DNA from: Strongylocentrotus pallidus | Lineage: Eukaryota; Echinodermata; Echinoidea; Camarodonta; Strongylocentrotidae | Length of the DNA: 22,053 nucleotides | Direction: 5' to 3' | Assembly (NCBI GenBank): GCA_030265145.1 | Contig: JARBES010000114.1 | Span: 18,992,894-19,014,946, forward strand | Notes under the pieces: model-generated | The model's input: the letters and a program-made list of their open reading frames with translations, nothing else | Database searches by the model: none | Told to the model about the DNA's origin: nothing | Position numbers and translations under genes: made by a program | Shown here: piece after piece, positions 19,223 through 22,053 of the stretch | How positions within the stretch are numbered: position 1 is the first letter of the stretch | Layout: the number at the start of each line of letters is the position of its first letter

Positions 19223-20182
19223 ATGTGAGAGAGGGGGAGATCGAGAGAGCCATTTTGAGTAAATGTCTTTGAAATTCCTAGCTTATTTTCTTGTTTAGTA
19301 TGCATATTGCACAACATTTGCTTTTAATAGTGAGTGGAGATGATGCACACATTGTATTAGGTGTTAGGAATAAATTCAATTACCAGTTGTATACCAATAT
19401 TTGCATTTGACTCACTTTCAATCAAATTTGTATACAAAACTTAGTGTATTTCCTTAAGAAGTTATTTAAAGATTATCATCAGATAGTAAATTTTGATTTC
19501 ACATTCATTTCTATTCCTAGCTCCAAGAAAGAAACAAAAAGATGAAAAAATAAACATGAGAAAACAAATATGAGAAACAGAAAACAGCCTTCTCATGGCT
19601 GATTTTGAAACCTAAATTTGTAAGTAACCCAAATGCAATATTGACTCATTTGAAACTGAAACTTAAAAATCAATTTATTCTAAAAGTGAAGTTGATAATG
19701 ATGTTGAACTTTGTGACAGTTGTCATGCTGAAAACACTCGCTTCTCTCAAACCAGACTGTTTCTTCTTAACTCTTTTGAAGACAAATTCTTCTTTGAATT
19801 ACATTTTTATTCCATAATTTTTCTTCTTCTAAAATAGGCCTTTTATGAGAGAAGAAGAGTCTTGATTCTTGCTTTTTCTTAGTCTGTTAATGACAATATA
19901 CTTGTAGTAAATTTTATAATTTGCCCTTTCATATGCACAATAATAAAAATGTAAAAGTTTGTCTCATGGCTGTTTAAAAGAACTTTGGTTGTACAGGACC
20001 GTAACACTAATTGGAGAAAAAAAAGAGTAGCAAGTAGACAGCGGAGTAATGCATTTGAATGGGTGACTTTGAACTACTTGAACTCCTGATAAAGAATGCA
20101 GTCCCACATACTCTTTTTCATGTCCCCATCTCAAGGATAACACTAAGGGTATACTTGTCCTTGACACTTGAGTCTTATTTAC
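19223..20182. other. Unannotated AT-rich DNA
   Basis: A/T-rich sequence without recognised features, apart from the low-value 3' part of the minus open frame described next. Confidence 0.4.
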
Positions 20183-20378
20183 CATCGACAGGAAGCCTGA
20201 ATATCGTCTGGGTTCATCTTCACTTCTCAAATTGACATGTTTGTAATCACATCCAAACATTTTGGTGCGAAATGCCCTGCGGGCTTTAGGGCTGGCATCA
20301 GAGCATTTAGTGTGGAGGATAGGGTTTCCACGGTGACGGGGATGGATGCTTTGAAGAATAGGATCGACCCCTAGTTTT
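20183..20378 (-). CDS. Candidate exon, unknown protein; strand uncertain
   Basis: The minus strand is free of stops for 158 codons (20440 down to 19967), one of the longest stop-free runs here outside simple repeats. A plausible exon is 20378-20183, from an acceptor CATGCAG to a donor ATG/GTAAAT. It reads KLGVDPILQSIHPRHRGNP, then ILHTKCSDASPKARRAFRTK and MFGCDYKHVNLRSEDEPRRY. Many codons end in C (ATC, CAC, GCC, CGC, GTC), unlike the AT-rich background. The plus strand of the same DNA also reads plausibly (SKHFGAKCPAGFRAGIRAFS, then VEDRVSTVTGMDALKNRIDP before a stop), so the strand is not settled. A conserved non-coding element is a third option. No family recognised. Confidence 0.3.
20324..20337. 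promoter_or_regulatory. Weaker RFX-like X-box
   Basis: GTTTCCACGGTGAC fits the RYYNYY-spacer-RRNRAC form of the X-box with AC in place of AT in the spacer. It falls inside the candidate exon, so it may be coincidental. Confidence 0.2.
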
Positions 20379-20449
20379 CTGCATGGTAAGCTTCTCCATG
20401 AACATTTGAATTGTAAATATCCTCTCAGCGAAGGTGCTATTTATCTTCC

Positions 20450-20979
20450 TGTCTCATCTATTCGTTTCAGCTGCATACCTATCTGTCTTTCTCACTTTCT
20501 ATATCCTTATCTTCATCATTTTTTAAAATTCACTTTTGTATTTTTCTTGTTTCTATAGGTTTTTTTTTTCATTGTATATATGTGTGTCTCTTCTCTGTTA
20601 TGTCCACAATCCCTTTTTCTATTTATTTTACAGCCTCTCATTAATACATCCTCTTTAATAGCCATCTCTAAGGCTCTGTTTAATCTGTTTTTCTGATCCT
20701 TCTGCCCCCTTCTCTTTTTTTCTTTAAAAATCTACCTCCGAAGACTATCTTTCTTGACCAATTTGTCAATTTACAAATTAACCATCACTTATCAAAAAAC
20801 ACATCCAATTATTTACTTAAGTATATTTTTGGGCTTCCTTTTGCATGGGTCCTTCAATCTATATTTTTACAGCTTTTGTGCAAGAATAGCTTTAATGCGA
20901 CAGAGTAAATTGAATAACCTAGAAAGCTCTCTATTTACCTACGGGCCAGCTGGGAGACACTGTGTTTTGTTTTCCCCTC
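20450..20979. other. Pyrimidine-rich, AT-rich DNA
   Basis: A long C/T-biased stretch on the plus strand, roughly 20480-20760, with T runs. No gene is recognised. Confidence 0.4.
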
Positions 20980-21290
20980 CTGTCGGACGTACGTGTTGAG
21001 AATACTCTAAATTGAAGAGCGAGTGACATCTTGTCCTTTGAGAGTCTCCACGAGCATGCTCGGAATGATAAAGTCTTGTTCACGTATGGCGTGGTAAATC
21101 ACCGCAAAACTGCCGCTGCATTCTTTTTAAACGTCTATTTATAAATGGGAACTGCGCGCAACAAAGGACTTGCACATATTCACCGAGCTCTATATTATAA
21201 ATTAAAGAAATCTGAAGATTATTAAACTTTACTTCATCATTTGAAAACAGTCGTGGTTTGCCGCATCATTTCTGAACGAGCCTTAAGGGA
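20980..21290. promoter_or_regulatory. CpG-rich island, candidate regulatory element
   Basis: CpG dinucleotides cluster here (GTCGGACGTACG, ACTGCGCGCAAC, ACCGCAAAACTGCCGC) against a CpG-poor background. Recognisable short motifs include ACAAAGG (21161-21167, Sox/TCF type) and GTGGTTT (21253-21259, Runx type), plus several TTTATAA/ATTAAA homeodomain-like sites. Each motif alone is weak. All frames contain frequent stops, so a regulatory role is more likely than coding. Confidence 0.3.
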
Positions 21291-21343
21291 GAGGATTAAA
21301 AGGGATGATGGAAAAAATTGTTGTTTTTGATAGGTTTTTAGTG

Positions 21344-21381
21344 ATGAGATAATGTTTGGAGCCAGAAGGGCATTATCTCAT
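21344..21381. repeat. Perfect 11-bp inverted repeat with paired GATA motifs
   Basis: ATGAGATAATG (21344-21354) and CATTATCTCAT (21371-21381) are exact reverse complements around a 16-nt loop. Each arm contains AGATAA, a GATA-factor site, in opposite orientations. Confidence 0.5.
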
Positions 21382-22053
21382 ATTCCTTATTAAACACAGA
21401 ATTATCACCCAGCTGGCTTCAAATACATGTAGATGATATGTAAAGATGAGATCCTTCTAGTCTAGTTATTGATCCAGGATGTTTATGCATATAGTCCACA
21501 ACAGAGTTGTCATATGACGATGGAATGGTATATGGCAGGTCTAAACTGCATGTAATTGTGGTATTAATACTGGTAGATTTGTTCTCTAGTTTTGTCTCTG
21601 ATGCAATGAAAGTGCATGGCTTTCAATTTGGTTGGTATTTTTGGTTCAGTTTCAATTGTTCTGAAAGTCATGGTGTTTCTCTTTCTTTTTTGTTACTATA
21701 AATGTTGATATTTGGTTTGCAATCCTGATCAGTTATGATTATGATTCGCTTGTTTTTAGATGAGTAGTGCATATTTATGGATTGTCATTTTGCTTCCCTT
21801 ATTAAAGCGGAGGATGATTTATAAGGATGACTTTGTGAGATGTTTCTCGAAGAGTGGTACAATTTCAGCTTTTAGATATCATCTTCCAGTGATTTTCCAG
21901 TTACAGATTGAATGGCTTCTCCCTGGAGCCTTTTCAGTCTGTTAACTGGTGGACATATCTTCTTTTATTTCCTGAAAAATCAGAGCAATCAGATATCTGA
22001 ACAAATGAGACTAGAAAGGATTCTTCCAGTATCTATATTCATAAGGAGGTTTT
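21382..22053. other. Unannotated AT-rich DNA
   Basis: Nothing firm. A 61-codon frame at 21760-21945 follows an acceptor-like CTTGTTTTTAG and starts MSSAYLWIVILLPLLKRR, but has no donor or homology I recognise. Confidence 0.35.

Noticed and set aside
1-22053. Retrovirus-like, LTR or Polinton-type fossil
   Set aside because: No reverse transcriptase, integrase, capsid-like or long terminal repeat signal was recognised anywhere in the window.

Overview
This looks like a piece of a nuclear genome from a marine invertebrate, most likely an echinoderm such as a sea urchin. The signs are AT-rich DNA with no bacterial-style gene packing, abundant (GA)n/(CT)n, (ATC)n and homopolymer tracts, and a tRNA-derived SINE whose body resembles sea-urchin SINEs as I remember them. 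The species call is inference. There is no complete gene, rRNA, CRISPR array, operon or obvious viral or LTR element, and I see no clear new biological system. Most of the window reads as intron or intergenic DNA, with a few weak candidate exons, mostly on the minus strand.

Layout. 1-105: end of a probable minus-strand exon that continues off the left edge. 964-1173: tRNA-derived SINE. 1320-1600: GC/CpG-rich island with a near-perfect RFX X-box and, further on, a possible 12-bp microexon. 2680-4390: (CT)n, ATC-rich minisatellites and a 120-bp tandem duplication. 5810-6010: nonamer satellite followed by repeat-like DNA. 7060-7280: CpG-rich island with four TTAGCG motifs, overlapping a candidate minus-strand exon. 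8071-10965 and 11066-14075: two copies of the same ~3-kb sequence, separated by exactly 100 Ns. Both contain a long inverted-repeat (foldback) element, and only the second contains a 97-bp palindromic MITE-like insertion. 15977-16305: three GA-tract/60-bp composite repeats. 17060-17230: CpG-rich island abutting a seven-copy ~175-bp tandem array (17234-18408). 20183-20440: long stop-free stretch on the minus strand, coding strand undecided. 20980-21290: a further CpG-rich island, followed by a GATA-containing hairpin at 21344-21381.

The most consequential observation is that the 3-kb duplication has the geometry of two overlapping contig ends from different haplotypes left unmerged around an assembly gap. 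If so, the duplication is an assembly artefact and the differences between copies, including the MITE insertion, are allelic. No functional pathway can be assembled from the evidence here; exon calls are tentative and no protein family was recognised.
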